DNA of 64,000 nt from Archivesica marissinica (Eukaryota; Mollusca; Bivalvia; Venerida; Vesicomyidae). Position 1 is the first letter of the stretch. Each line of letters opens with the position of its first letter. The notes below the pieces were generated by a model, which saw only the letters and a program-made list of their open reading frames with translations, did not search any database and had not been told where the DNA came from. The stretch lies in assembly GCA_014843695.1 (NCBI GenBank), contig CM026390.1:53100121-53164120 (forward strand), given 5' to 3'. The position numbers and the translations under genes are program-made. Shown one piece after another: positions 12,093-23,159 of the stretch.

Positions 12093-12263
12093 TTTATTGT
12101 GCCGAGGGTTATGAAATGAATGGGACGGATGAGGTCTGCCTGATGTGTGAACGAGGCTACTACAAGGATAATACAGGGGACAGCAAGTTTGAAAAATGTC
12201 AGCAGTGTTCATCTCGTACAACTGATCAAGTTGGGGCAACTTCTGCAGACAACTGCAGCATAC
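12093..12263 (+). CDS. Exon 4: GCC2/GCC3 Cys module
   Basis: The exon is 171 nt, phase 1-1, acceptor ctgacgtttcag, donor gtatgt. It reads from YCAEGYEMNGTDE to ADNCSI, with Cys spacing 12-2-16-2-15. The third inter-Cys loop starts with the typical ERGYYKD. A 23-bp minisatellite starts about 25 bp after the donor. Confidence 0.85.
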
Positions 12264-12284
12264 GTATGTACATATATATCACCA

Positions 12285-13100
12285 AGACATGCATCAATGT
12301 ATGTGTGTAACATGTATGTGTGTAACATGTATCAATGTATGTGTGTAACATGTATCACTGTATGTGTGTAACATGTATCAATGTATGTGTGTAACATGTA
12401 TCAATGTATGTGTGTATCATGTATCAATGTATGTGTGTAACATGTATGTGTGTAACATGCATCAATGTATGTGTGTAACATGTATCAATGTATGTGTGTA
12501 ACATGTATCAATGTATGTGTGTAACATGTATCAATGTATGTATGTAACATGCATCAATGTATGTGTGTAACATGTATCAATGTATGTGTGTAAAATGTAT
12601 CAATGTATGTGTGTAACATGTATCAATGTATGTATGTAACATGTATCAATGTATGTGTGTAACATGTATCAATGTATGTGTGTAACATGTATCAATGTAT
12701 GTGTGTAACATGTATCAATGTATGTGTGTAACATGTATCAATGTATGTGTGTAACATGTATCAATGTATGTGTGTAACATGTATGTGTGTAACATGTATC
12801 AATGTATGTGTGTAGCATGTATGTGTGTAACATGTATCAATGTATGTGTGTAACATGTATCAATGTATGTGTGTAACATGTATCAATGTATGTGTGTAAC
12901 ATGTATCAATGTATGTGTGTAACATGTATCAATGCATGTGTGTAACATGTATCAATGTATGTGTGTAGCATGTATCAATGTATGTGTGTAACATGTATGT
13001 GTGTAACATGCATCAATGTATGTGTGTAACATGTATCCATGTATGTGTGTAACATGTATCAATGTATGTGTGTAACATGTATCAATGTATGTGTGTAGCA
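12285..13100. repeat. 23-bp minisatellite after exon 4
   Basis: About 35 copies of AACATGTATCAATGTATGTGTGT are present, with occasional short units lacking the ATCAATGT block. The array begins about 25 bp from the exon 4 donor. Confidence 0.95.
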
Positions 13101-13214
13101 GTGTTTAGTTTGACTATATTTACTAATGAGTATTAGAAATAATCTCATAGGGAGCATAATTATAAACAATACAGTGAAATATCTGCAATACCTTCCAACG
13201 TACCTTTTTTTATC

Positions 13215-14512
13215 AAGAACGTCAGATATCTGGTGTGGCTGTCCTCCTTAGCAACTCCTGTGTGTATATGAATAACGTCAGATATCCGGTGTGGCTGTCC
13301 TCCTTAGCAACTCCTGTGTGTATATGAATAACGTCAGATATCTGGTGTGGCTGTCCTTAGCAACTCCTGTGTGTATATGAATAACGTCAGATATCTGGTG
13401 TGGCTGTCCTCCTTAGTAACTCCTGTGTGTATATGAATAACGTCAGATATCCGGTGTGGCTGTCCTCATTAGCAACTCCTGTGTGTATATGAATAACGTC
13501 AGATATCCGGTGTGGCTGTCCTCCTTAGCAACTCTTGTGTGTATATGAATAACGTCAGATATTCGGTGTGGCTGTCCTCCTTAGCAACTCCTGTGTGTAT
13601 ATGAATAACGTCAGATATCCGGTGTGGCTGTCCTCCTTAGCAACTCCTGTGTGTATATGAATAACGTCAGATATCCGGTGTGGCTGTCCTCCTTAGCAAC
13701 TCTTGTGTGTATATGAATAACGTCAGATATCCGGTGTGGCTGTCCTCCTTAGCAACTCTTGTGTGTATATGAATAACGTCAGATATCCGGTGTGGCTGTC
13801 CTCCTTAGCAACTCTTGTGTGTATATGAATAACGTCAGATATCCGGTGTGGCTGTCCTCCTTAGCAACTCTTGTGTGTATATGAATAACGTCAGATATCC
13901 GGTGTGGCTGTCCTCCTTAGCAACTCTTGTGTGTATATGAATAACGTCAGATATCCGGTGTGGCTGTCCTCCTTAGCAACTCTTGTGTGTATATGAATAA
14001 CGTCAGATATCCGGTGTGGCTGTCCTCCTTAGCAACTCTTGTGTGTATATGAATAACGTCAGATATCCGGTGTGGCTGTCCTCCTTAGCAACTCTTGTGT
14101 GTATATGAATAACGTCAGATATCCGGTGTGGCTGTCCTCCTTAGCAACTCTTGTGTGTATATGAATAACGTCAGATATCCGGTGTGGCTGTCCTCCTTAG
14201 CAACTCTTGTGTGTATATGAATAACGTCAGATATCCGGTGTGGCTGTCCTCCTTAGCAACTCTTGTGTGTATATGAATAACGTCAGATATCCGGTGTGGC
14301 TGTCCTCCTTAGCAATTCTTGTGTTTTTATCAAGAACGTCAGATATCCGGTGTGGCTGTCATCCTTAGCAATTCTTGTGTTTTTATCAAGAACGTCAGAT
14401 ATCCGGTGTGACTGACCTCCTTAGCAATTCTTGTGTTTTTATCAAGACCGTCAGATATCCGGTGTGACAGACCTCCTTAGCAACGTGTTTTTATCAAGAA
14501 CGTCAGATATCT
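13215..14512. repeat. 56-bp minisatellite before exon 5
   Basis: About 23 copies of a unit starting GAATAACGTCAGATATCCGG are present. The last four units carry a different joint (TTTTTATCAAGAACGTC) and match the first partial unit at 13210, so the edges are a distinct variant from the homogenised core. Confidence 0.95.
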
Positions 14513-14582
14513 TGCTTGTGTTTTGACTCAGAAGTAATACACTAACTTGTACATTTTGTTAATTGGCTTTGAACTATTTCAG

Positions 14583-14744
14583 GTGTGTGTGTACTAGGTC
14601 AGTATATAAATGAGGATGCATGTGAAGATTGTCCTCAAGACAGCTTTTCCGATGATGTACTGCCAAGCTCTGATACAGAGTGTACAAGCTGTGATGCAAT
14701 GTATGGGACAATGGATGCTGGATCAACTTCTGACCAGTGTAAGA
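14583..14744 (+). CDS. Exon 5: GCC2/GCC3 Cys module
   Basis: The exon is 162 nt, phase 1-1, acceptor gaactatttcag, donor gtaagt. It reads from VCVLGQYINEDA to SDQCK, with Cys spacing 10-2-16-2-15. It lies about 70 bp downstream of the end of the 56-bp minisatellite that fills the end of the preceding intron. Confidence 0.84.
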
Positions 14745-14865
14745 GTAAGTATTTGTTCACACATTGTGTGCGTTATAACATCCCATTCACACATGCAATC
14801 AAAAACCAGTCAGTGAATTTATCATAAAGATGCAAAACTACCCAACACTATCATCAAAACAAAAC

Positions 14866-15031
14866 AGTGGAAGTCGTGATAGCGCAGTGGATGCGCGTTC
14901 GCTTCAGGTGCGAAAGGTCCGGAGTTTGAGCCCCGTTGGAGCCGGTACGATTGTGCTCTTAGGCAAGGCATTTAAATTCCACATGCCTCTTCTCTCTCCT
15001 TCATGCAATGGATTCCATCAGGAATGTATAA
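14866..15031 (+). mobile_element. tRNA-derived SINE (family A), 3'-truncated
   Basis: The head AAGTCGTGATAGCGCAGTGG has an A box, and GGTCCGGAGTTTGAGCCCC fits the B box. The body CTTAGGCAAGGCATTTAAAT is shared with minus-strand copies at 33459, 55798 and 59497. It ends shortly after GATTCCATCAGGAATG, without the usual tail. Confidence 0.85.
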
Positions 15032-15059
15032 ACTAAACAAAACATAAAACTATCATAAT

Positions 15060-15615
15060 TTGGAAAGTGTCCAGGACCGCATGTCACACAGGACCGCGTG
15101 TTCTCACCTTTCATTGATTGGATTGACATCTCTTTTGATTGGTACACTCGCGTAATTTACACGTCGTGAAATTGGCAATTACTATTCTATTGTTAATGGG
15201 TTTCAATATCTTTATCCATAGTTAAAGTTGGTATTAACCGTAATTATGTATAGAACAAACATATTACACACTTATTGAATTAAAGATGCCTAGCTACGGC
15301 ATTTCAATATAAACAACCGATTTTGTCGTCTCTTCATCAATTCTTGATTAACCATGTCAAAACCAAATCCTACCATGCTTAGCGCCGAGAAACTTAGCAA
15401 AGGACCCGGCAACGGGGGGATACCTAAGTCGACTACCGGAAAACAGGGTGCAAAACGGAAATTAGACCAACAAACCTTGGAGACGAAATATCATGCCATC
15501 ATTGTCAATATTATGGATCAACCCACACAACTATCCTTGACTCGAACCTCCCATGATTCGAACCATTATTCAAGAACCCGTCGAGTTCGAGGCAACAAAG
15601 TTCGACTCTACTTTA
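15060..15615 (+). mobile_element. Tigger/pogo-like relic with N-terminal transposase ORF fragment
   Basis: The right end GAGGCAACAAAGTTCGACTC matches the family at 9386-10539. An ATG at 15354 opens a frame containing KRKLDQQTLETKYHAI. This looks like the N-terminal CENP-B/pogo helix-turn-helix start, but it continues only about 55 residues before running into terminal-repeat sequence. The rest of the transposase is deleted. Confidence 0.7.
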
Positions 15616-15979
15616 ATCTATATAGTGCACTGGTACCGGCAATCCGGTCCACTGTTTTTATAAACCAATCCAATAATAGCCTTGTGAAAGTACAAGCAAT
15701 GGCGTGCGACCTCTAATCAACTATTTTAGGGAAGAATGTCTTCAATCGCGGCTGGTTGAGCAGATATAATATAGAACAATATATATATATATAGATTCAA
15801 GATATTCATTTAGTACTATAGTGTTTGTTTATAATAGTGTCACCTCTATTTAAAGGGCCAGCCATTTCAGACTTATGAGAGACACTCTTTTTTTATGAAC
15901 ATCAGTACTTCCCGAATCCTATACTTGTATGACAGGCTGGTAGGCAATCGGTAACCATTATTTAACTAGCTGGCGGCTC

Positions 15980-16072
15980 ACCAACTGAACGAACGAACCC
16001 TGACGAGATTCGAACCTTCGTCCTCCCGCTCCGTAGGCAGACACCTTAATCACTAGGCCATGGAGACGGTGT
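15980..16072 (-). mobile_element. tRNA-like SINE head fragment (family E)
   Basis: On the minus strand it reads CCGTCTCCATGGCCTAGTGA (A box) then GAAGGTTCGAATCTCG (B box). No body of a known family in this window follows. A tRNA pseudogene is the alternative. Confidence 0.6.
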
Positions 16073-16299
16073 ATATATTGTTAAAATGTGAAAATTATGT
16101 CGTATGTTATGAAAGAACAAAATAAATTATAATAAAAAACAAATTAACTTTTTTTAAACTAGTCGTTTTGGTGGCTGCATTATTGAGAAAACTGTTGGTT
16201 TTAGAAATCTTTCACAACCCAACTAAATCCACCCGAATGCCTGGGTCATACCACTGGAATGAAGTTATAAATATATAATGACATGTGACTTTATTACAG

Positions 16300-16482
16300 G
16301 ATACTGTGAGGCTGGAACATACCTTGATGGAGAGTCCTGTACAAAATGTCCTCGTGGTTTCTACAAAGACAATTTCAACAATGCACGTTTTGAAAACTGT
16401 ATAAAATGTGTTGTTAGCGCAGCAGGTCTAGAGAAGACCACAGATGTTGAAGGGTCCGAAGATGAGGAAAATTGTTTTGTTT
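16300..16482 (+). CDS. Exon 6: GCC2/GCC3 Cys module with long last loop
   Basis: The exon is 183 nt, phase 1-1, acceptor ctttattacag, donor gtaagt. It reads from YCEAGTYLDGES to EENCFV, with Cys spacing 10-2-16-2-21. The 21-residue last loop is the longest in the window and is acidic near its end (EGSEDEEN). The third loop, PRGFYKDN, is close to that of exon 8, which suggests related duplicates. Confidence 0.85.
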
Positions 16483-16977
16483 GTAAGTTTCTTACCATCT
16501 CTGTGCCGAAGATAATGTAGATCTATTCGTAGGTTGATTGCCATCTCTATATGGAGACATTTATATGCTTCTTAATCTCTATGTAAGAGTGCCACACCAT
16601 CTTCTAGGGGTCAGGTCCTAAAACTGTGAATAGTTGCCAATATATATTGGCATAGCATGTGACCGTAAAAATATATAAATGGTTTGTATAAAGTCCCTGT
16701 GGCAGAATGAACAAGTGAAGAAATCCATGAAGACAATTCCAAAGGATAAATAAAGATCCTATAACAACTTGTTTCTCATGATAAAACATATTTATCTCTA
16801 GGAACAGCAGTCTTCCTGATATATACAATACGACCCTTAAAATTCAAGCCATCCTCTTGAGCTGGGTTAGACTATTTATGTTGAACCAATGACTTAGAAT
16901 CTGCCAGACACATATCTATATACTTTAGCTCTTTCATACCCATGTCAATATTGGTCATAAAAAAAATTGTTATATCA

Positions 16978-17686
16978 ATATTCAGTAGGGATGTCAACGA
17001 GTACTCGAGTACTCGATCGAACGTCCGAGTATCGAATACTTTTCAGATAATCGAGTACTCAGTTAAAAAAATAAAATCAACAAATCTTTATTTTGCGCAA
17101 ATACGGAGTTGCCTGTGAACAAATCGTGATCAGTGGGATTAGTGAAACTTCCGCTGTACCAAACAATGCAATATACAGCGTGTCATGGTGATTAACAATA
17201 CCTATATATCACACAGAGCCGGCCACAGTGTCCGAATAATTAAGGTGTTGATTCAATTTAATTGGTAAGCGTAAGTTTGATGCAAATTATTTTATCATTG
17301 TCGTCACTACTGAGGCGGGTAGTCCGATTGTCTGTCGTGTGAATGACATCTTTTGTCTGGTGGTCGGAACTTGTTTTGAAGATAATAAATATCGTAACTT
17401 TTGCCATTAACGTTAACGCTGTTAAACGGTGAAAAGATCTTTAGAATATAATAGTAGTATAGTAATATAAGTGAATTGTGAGAATGCCTCCACCTAAATC
17501 TGTGGTATGGAAGTACTTTGAAAGACTTGACAACACATCAAAGCAATGAATTGATTAAAAGCAGGACCAATCTGATTGACGAGACAAGAAGCATAATCCA
17601 CGGTAACGGTAACCGAGTACTCGATCGAATCCTTTCCGAGTACTCGAGTACCAAAATCACTACTCGTTGACATCCCTAATATTCAG
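16978..17686 (+). mobile_element. Non-autonomous hAT element with 8-bp TSD
   Basis: The element, 16986-17678, has terminal inverted repeats TAGGGATGTCAACGAGTA and TACTCGTTGACATCCCTA. It is flanked on both sides by the direct repeat ATATTCAG (16978-16985 and 17679-17686), the 8-bp duplication typical of hAT. Sub-terminal regions are dense in CGAGTACTCG. An ATG at 17484 opens MPPPKSVVWKYFERLDN, the start of a BED zinc finger, and ends soon after; the catalytic part is missing. Confidence 0.9.
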
Positions 17687-18424
17687 ACATTATTATGTCA
17701 AGAGGTATCTGAATCATAGAATAATGTACGGTATAGATCTGGGTCTATTTTTAATTTGAGTGAAATATTATTTAATATTGGATCATGTTCTGTGTCTGTG
17801 ACTATATCCGTCAATAGAATTTAGACTGCATTGCCGATTAATATTCCTTGTTCACTATTTATTAGTGAGCATTATTGGGGATGGAGGTCACCCAAATATG
17901 ATAGTCATAGCATTGCCCCCAAACAAGTGTGCCTGATCCACTGTCCCATAGTCCCATAATTATGCAACCGGTTCCCCATTCCAATCTAGACTCAGATAGT
18001 GACAGTTCACACCTGGAATGGATTGAACAACTTATTGCTAGAATAGTCTATGGCAGATGTGTGTAATATTTACCTCCCCAAAACCCAGTCGTGATACTGT
18101 GGTTAACACCCCCCCCCCCCCCACTACCCACTAATACTGGTTGTAGTTGATTGTCACGTGTTATATATATAGGATATTTGTTATTGAATTGATTACGAGT
18201 CTCATCAAACGAGATTCGGGCGAGTTTTTGTCTTCAGAAGACTAGTTAAATAATCAATAACATATGAACACGAATATAAGATCCTTTTTAGTCATAGTCA
18301 TCCAAAAATATGTAAATTCACTGAATTGCAAAGATTCTATATACCAGTGCTTCAGTTACAATGAATGAAGTGTGGTTGTAAATGAATAGTAAATGCATCA
18401 AAAAATAGTTCACAATTTATTTGT

Positions 18425-18810
18425 AATTTTACTAGGGATGGCAACGAATATTCGCTCGAACGTCCGAATATCCGAATACTATTCCAGTATTCGGAAACAA
18501 ATATTATATTGTCCTCAAAAATGCCACCCGCTCAGTCACATGTTTGGAAAGGCTTGAATCGCTCTGATAATAAGAAAACTGCTAGGTGTAATATATGCAA
18601 ATTGGATTTAACATATTCGGGTACAATATCAATCTGAATAATCATTTGAAGAAGTTTACGCGTAAAACAGAAATTAGGTTAGTTTGGCAATTTTTATAAG
18701 AGTTTTAGTGATTTTGTGTTTTTGATAGAATTCTATCGAATATTCGACTACCTTCCCGACCGAATATTCGAATAGTTTAATCGTTATTCATTGCCAACCC
18801 TAAATTTTAC
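18425..18810 (+). mobile_element. Second non-autonomous hAT element with 8-bp TSD
   Basis: The element, 18433-18802 (370 bp), has ends TAGGGATGGCAACGAAT and ATTCATTGCCAACCCTA. The flanking 8-bp direct repeats are AATTTTAC (18425-18432 and 18803-18810). Inside is MPPAQSHVWKGL followed by RCNICK, a BED-finger start with its first C-x2-C. It is related to, but distinct from, the element 750 bp upstream. It ends about 160 bp before exon 7. Confidence 0.9.
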
Positions 18811-18967
18811 CATTTTGAACATTTTTATAGCACAACGCTTGTCATTACTTCATCTCCAAAACTTCATAATACTACATATGACTTTTATTACTCCACTGAA
18901 GCAACCGTGAAATTTATTTTTCTCAAACAAATCACTAGTTTTATTAAACATCGGAATTTAATTACAG

Positions 18968-19144
18968 ACAAGTGTGAGGCTGGTGAAATACACACACCTT
19001 CTGGTTGTGAAGCATGCGATGTGGATATGTACCAGCCAATATCGATACCTTTGTCAACAGACACATGTCTGACATGTCAACGTGAAGGTGGTTTACTTAC
19101 AGGAACAAAGCACGATAGATCTGTTAGTGCGGCTCAGTGTATAC
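18968..19144 (+). CDS. Exon 7: GCC2/GCC3 Cys module
   Basis: The exon is 177 nt, phase 1-1, acceptor tttaattacag, donor gtaagt. It reads from KCEAGEIHTPSG to AAQCI, with Cys spacing 10-2-16-2-20. This is a divergent member: the third loop begins DVDMYQP rather than the usual PRGFY type. A 42-bp minisatellite begins within 15 bp of the donor and fills the 554-bp intron to exon 8. Confidence 0.83.
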
Positions 19145-19149
19145 GTAAG

Positions 19150-19590
19150 TTAAGAAGGAAGATGTTAATGAAGGAAAGTATGTTTGTTTAATGCATTTAG
19201 AAGATGTTAATGAAGGAAAATATGTTTGTTTAATGCATTTAGAAGATGTTAATGAAGGAAAATATGTTTGTTTAATGCATTTAGAAGATGTTAATAGGAA
19301 AGTATGTTTGTTTAATGCATTTAGAAGATGTTAATGAAGGAAAATATGTTTGTTTAATGCATTTAGAAGATGTTAATGAAGGAAAATATGTTTGTTTAAT
19401 GCATTTAGAAGATGTTAATGAAGGAAAATATGTTTGTTTAATGCATTTAGAAGATGTTAATGAAGGAAAATATGTTTGTTTAATGCATTTAGAAGATGTT
19501 AATGAAGGAAAATATGTTTGTTTAATGCATTTAGAAGATGTTAATGAAGGAAAATATGTTTGTTTTAATGCATTTAGAAGATGTTGATGC
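19150..19590. repeat. 42-bp minisatellite in intron 7
   Basis: About ten copies of a unit starting AAGATGTTAATGAAGGAAAA are present, beginning just after the exon 7 donor. The unit is a multiple of three and stop-free in one frame per strand, which explains the repetitive open frames here. Confidence 0.95.
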
Positions 19591-19698
19591 AAATGGAGTT
19601 GTTTATGTGGGTGAATGTAAGCTTCAGTAAACACTTGTTAAATTACACTGTTATAGACTACACGTATATATATTACAAGATGATGAATAATTTTTCAG

Positions 19699-19863
19699 CA
19701 TACTGCCTGGCAGGGTCTCATCTAAAAGATCAAATCTGTGAACCATGTCCTAGAGGATATTTCAAAAACAATGCTAGCAGATTTGATGAGTGCAGTTTAT
19801 GTTCAGCAGAAGATAAAACTACTGATACCACAGGAGCTCAAGATGAAATACTTTGTGATATAT
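19699..19863 (+). CDS. Exon 8: GCC2/GCC3 Cys module
   Basis: The exon is 165 nt, phase 1-1, acceptor atttttcag, donor gtaagt. It reads from YCLAGSHLKDQ to ILCDI, with Cys spacing 10-2-14-2-17 and a NAS sequon. It is separated from exon 7 by the shortest intron in the gene. Confidence 0.86.
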
Positions 19864-19879
19864 GTAAGTAATATATCGT

Positions 19880-20213
19880 TAATTGTTTCCCACCTGTTTT
19901 CGAATTTGTTTGCAAATTTCGTCACTGCTGTCAGTATCATGTGCTTGGTTTATGTGGTACAAGCTAGAACTGCCAAATAGGGAAATGAGCACACACACAA
20001 AAATATTCACATTATATTTCGAAAATATGTAAATGTTGATGTTTTCATCAAAATATGTAAATGTTGATGTTTTCATCAATCTCATTCACATGTACCCTAG
20101 CAATCCGTAAGCGGTATATATATAAAGAAATATTTGTTTGTTTTTGTAAACGGGCGAAGCCTTAAAGTTTGCTGTGCAAGGTCATGTGAAAATGCCAGAA
20201 AACATATTTCTTA
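19880..20213. repeat. Dispersed repeat, paired with 36930-37350
   Basis: Shared blocks include ATGTTGATGTTTTCAT and TATAAAGAAATATTTGTTTG, followed by TTTTTGTAAA. It includes a short internal tandem duplication (AAAATATGTAAATGTTGATG twice). It is of unclassified type. Confidence 0.6.
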
Positions 20214-20718
20214 TACAGTCAAACCTGTGCTAACGACCACCTCTTAATAGCGACCACCTGTCAACAACGGCCAGTTCAATTCCCCCCGTCCATAATCGTT
20301 CTTTAAAAGGCCGTGAATAACGACCACCTGCCGACCGCGACCAGCGGCCAGTCAAAAGCATTCCAAACTAAGCCAAAATTAACCCCGAACAACGACCGCG
20401 TGTCATCATCGGTCACCAATCAAAGGTGTGAAAAATATATGGTCGTTAGTGCATCAATTTGTAGACAATTAGCCAAGTGGTATGTCCCCACTGGATTATC
20501 GGCCTGTTTGATTAGGTCACTTGATTACATATTTGTTTGTTACCAGTTCTAATCTTAAAAAGATTATGCATAATTATCGACATCGGCTCTTAATTGAGTA
20601 ATCACACTTTTGTTAACTAACAATTTGTAAATGATGAAATAAAAAGGGCTGTTGTTTCATTTCCCTTCAAAACACGATTATTTATCTAAGTGCTCATACA
20701 ATTCATATTAAGTGCAAA

Positions 20719-21349
20719 ATGTCAAAACGGAGGTTCTTAACGTTAGACGATCGAGTTAAAGTTATTAACTTGGCGGATAACGGAAAAAGTTGTAGAAATA
20801 TTGCGGGTGTTTTGTGTGTGGGTAAAACCCAAATTCAAGGAATTCTTAAACGTAAGCAAGAAATTATGGATGAATATGAATAGAATGTCAACATGGAGTT
20901 TAAGCGACCGCACCGTGCCACTACATACGAGGACATAAATGATCTGTGTCTCAAATTCTTCAATGAGGCTACAGCAAGGAAAGTGAACATGTCGGGCCCT
21001 ATGCTTAAGGAACGTGCATTGCTATATGCTAAGGACTTGACCATGGATAACTTTAAGGCGTCCAATGGCTGGCTGAATAGTTTTCTAAAACGGAATAATA
21101 TAGTGTTCAAGACGATGTCTGGTGAACGTGGATCTGTTGATCAGAAAGTTGTTACTGACTGGAAACAGAAACTTCCGTCACTGTGCGAGGGGTTTGAGCC
21201 CAAAGACATTTTTAACATGGATGAGACAGGCCTCTTTTACCGGGATTCCTCAAAGTCGACCTACTTTAGAAAAGGGGAAGACTGTGCTGGTGGAAAGCGC
21301 TCCAAAGACCGCATTACAGTTGCGCTATGTGCAAGCATGACTGGTAAAT
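20719..21349 (+). pseudogene. Tigger-like transposase, N-terminal two thirds, broken
   Basis: The ATG at 20719 starts MSKRRFLTLDDRVKVINLA, a CENP-B N-terminal helix-turn-helix. A TAG at 20881 interrupts it, and the same frame resumes at 20893 with MEFKRPHRATTYEDIND and the second (Tc5-type) DNA-binding domain, including GWLNSFLKRNN. The first catalytic Asp of DDE_1 is in MDETGLFYR near 21220. Similarity ends at ASMTGKY near 21349, where a gtaaat occurs. Either an intron donor or a deletion joint lies there. The second and third catalytic acidic residues are absent, so it cannot be active. Confidence 0.85.
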
Positions 21350-21681
21350 ATATTATAATGAATCTACCTATTAGAATTATCCAGATTTGCCAAACATTTA
21401 TTCGATTAAATCTTTGAAACAAATATAAAGCCCATATCGAGTGTATACTAAGGGACGTAACTCTAACGTAACACGCACACATGGAAAACCACGGCTGTAA
21501 AAATCAAATTACAAAATGATATGGTAAAAAACTGATATGATAAAATATTTCTAGTGAATTTTCTCTCCGTCTGCAAAAACATGTGCTACTTTAAATTGCC
21601 GTGTACCGTCGTTGGTTCTATACAGGTCGTGATGGGCTATTATTCATTTCCTCTGTAGTTGCATATTTTCGGATTGGGATA

Positions 21682-21943
21682 GGCCAGCAACCGAATTATT
21701 GAGTGAGATACGCGCAGAAAATGAATCAGATGATGAGGATACTGAATGTGAAAGTGAAAGTAAACCTGTATGTACAATGGAAGAATGTTTCAATTACATT
21801 GAGAAACTGAAACAGTTTGCTGCTTACCAAGGCAAGGGAGTACAGTAATGTTCGATTCAGCTGTAGATATGGAGGAAATATTACTTAAAATGAAAACAGA
21901 CAGTTGTTCTAAACAAACGAAAATCAGTGACTTTTTTCACTAG
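21682..21943 (+). pseudogene. Tigger-like transposase C-terminal tail with PIP-box-like end
   Basis: An open frame with an acidic stretch (NESDDEDTECESESK) runs to a stop at 21847. After a frame change, another frame ends QTKISDFFH then a stop at 21941-21943. The final motif, Q-x-x-I-x-x-F-F at 21914-21937, fits the PCNA-interacting (PIP-box) consensus that is reported for pogo-family transposases. A frameshift separates the two parts. Confidence 0.65.
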
Positions 21944-22566
21944 ATAAGATAATCATAAGATACTTCATTATGTGCTAATATCAACTGTATAAATTTTAAA
22001 GACTACAATACATTGTACATTATTTATTAAAAATGATAAAATGATACATATACCTGCTATTTCTTTCTACACAGTACAGTTTAACATTAGTAAGAAAAGA
22101 GAGCCAGTGATTGTATATGAAGATCATGATTGATGACCCTCCGAATAAAGACCACCTCTGAACAAAGACCACTTTGCCTATTTCCCAAGGCCGGTCTTTG
22201 TTCACAGGTTTGACTGTACATGAAATTTGATTGGTTATCCGAAAACCGGTCCTTTTGTTTTTGACATGTTAAACTCACATTTGAGTGAAATTGTTGTTTT
22301 ATTTCAAAAGATGTTATGCAATCTGAGGTGAAGATGATTTATTGGAGTAGCTATAATCAATTGCATTTCTTAATCCCTTTTTTGTGTTGGTATTGTTTGT
22401 TGTTAGTATTTGCACAACTCGACATATATTCAGCCACTTTGTTTGTTACACTCTAGTATTTTGGGGAGGGCCGTAACTAATGTTGTTAAAACTTGTGGCC
22501 CAACCCATTTGCTTCAACATTTATTGACAATTCTTGTGCACAACAATGACATAAATCGTATATGTC

Positions 22567-22840
22567 CGCCTCCATGGTCGAGTGGTTACGGTCGCTGACT
22601 TGTATACCACTGTAACCTATCATCACTGATGGTCACGTGTTCGAGCCCGGCTTAGGCTGTGTCTCATTTATATGAAAAAGTTGGCAGTTTCTTACAGAAG
22701 TTGGTGCACCCAAGTACTGGTTAACCACTGGAGCCTGCCCAGGAAAGGTGTTGTTAGGTAAACTGCCCGCCGGCGATATAGCCCGAAATGGTGCTGATGC
22801 AGGCGTAAAACCTGAAATATAATAATAATAATAAATCGTA
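22567..22840 (+). mobile_element. tRNA-derived SINE (family C)
   Basis: The head CTCCATGGTCGAGTGGTTAC (A box) and GTGTTCGAGCCCGG (B box) are followed by a body with GTCTCATTTATATGAAAA. The end is an (ATA)n-type tail, AATAATAATAATAA. The diverged relative is at 3196-3353. Confidence 0.85.
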
Positions 22841-23159
22841 TATACTATGCATAATTATACAAGTTCATTTGTTCTGTACATTGTATATATAGAATGAATG
22901 CAATAAAATATGATTAAACTAAGATGATATAGACTCACTGAGGTTCCATAAATGTGTTCAGAAGGTTGCTAACATGATAAATGTTGCTGCTGATGCAACT
23001 TCAAACCCATGCACTTACAAACAAAGTAATATGTGGAATAAATAAACTTTGACTATTAACATAATTATGTAACATAACAGGAATATCAGAGTTGCAGAAC
23101 GTCCATTCGTGGGTTTCATCATTACGCCACTCTGACTGGTACAATACAGTTATTTTGCA

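Larger units (their letters stand above)
20214..22218 (+). mobile_element. Tigger/pogo-like DNA transposon, internally deleted, TA TSD
   Basis: The ends are CAGTCAAACCTGTG (20216) and CACAGGTTTGACTG (to 22216), perfect 14-bp inverted repeats flanked by TA. The element is 2.0 kb. It carries 5' and 3' parts of a CENP-B/DDE_1-type transposase (listed separately) with the middle of the catalytic domain missing. GACCACC repeats lie inside each end, typical of Tigger sub-terminal sequence. Confidence 0.9.

Noticed and set aside
14866..14945. tRNA gene
   Set aside because: A- and B-box-like sequences belong to a SINE head with a family-specific body. No proper cloverleaf with matching acceptor ends is apparent. 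The same holds for 7500-7584, 15980-16072, 22567-22650 and 55925-56010.
15354..15716. Independent 120-codon gene
   Set aside because: The frame begins as a Tigger/pogo transposase N-terminus and then runs into that element's terminal repeat, so it is a transposon relic.
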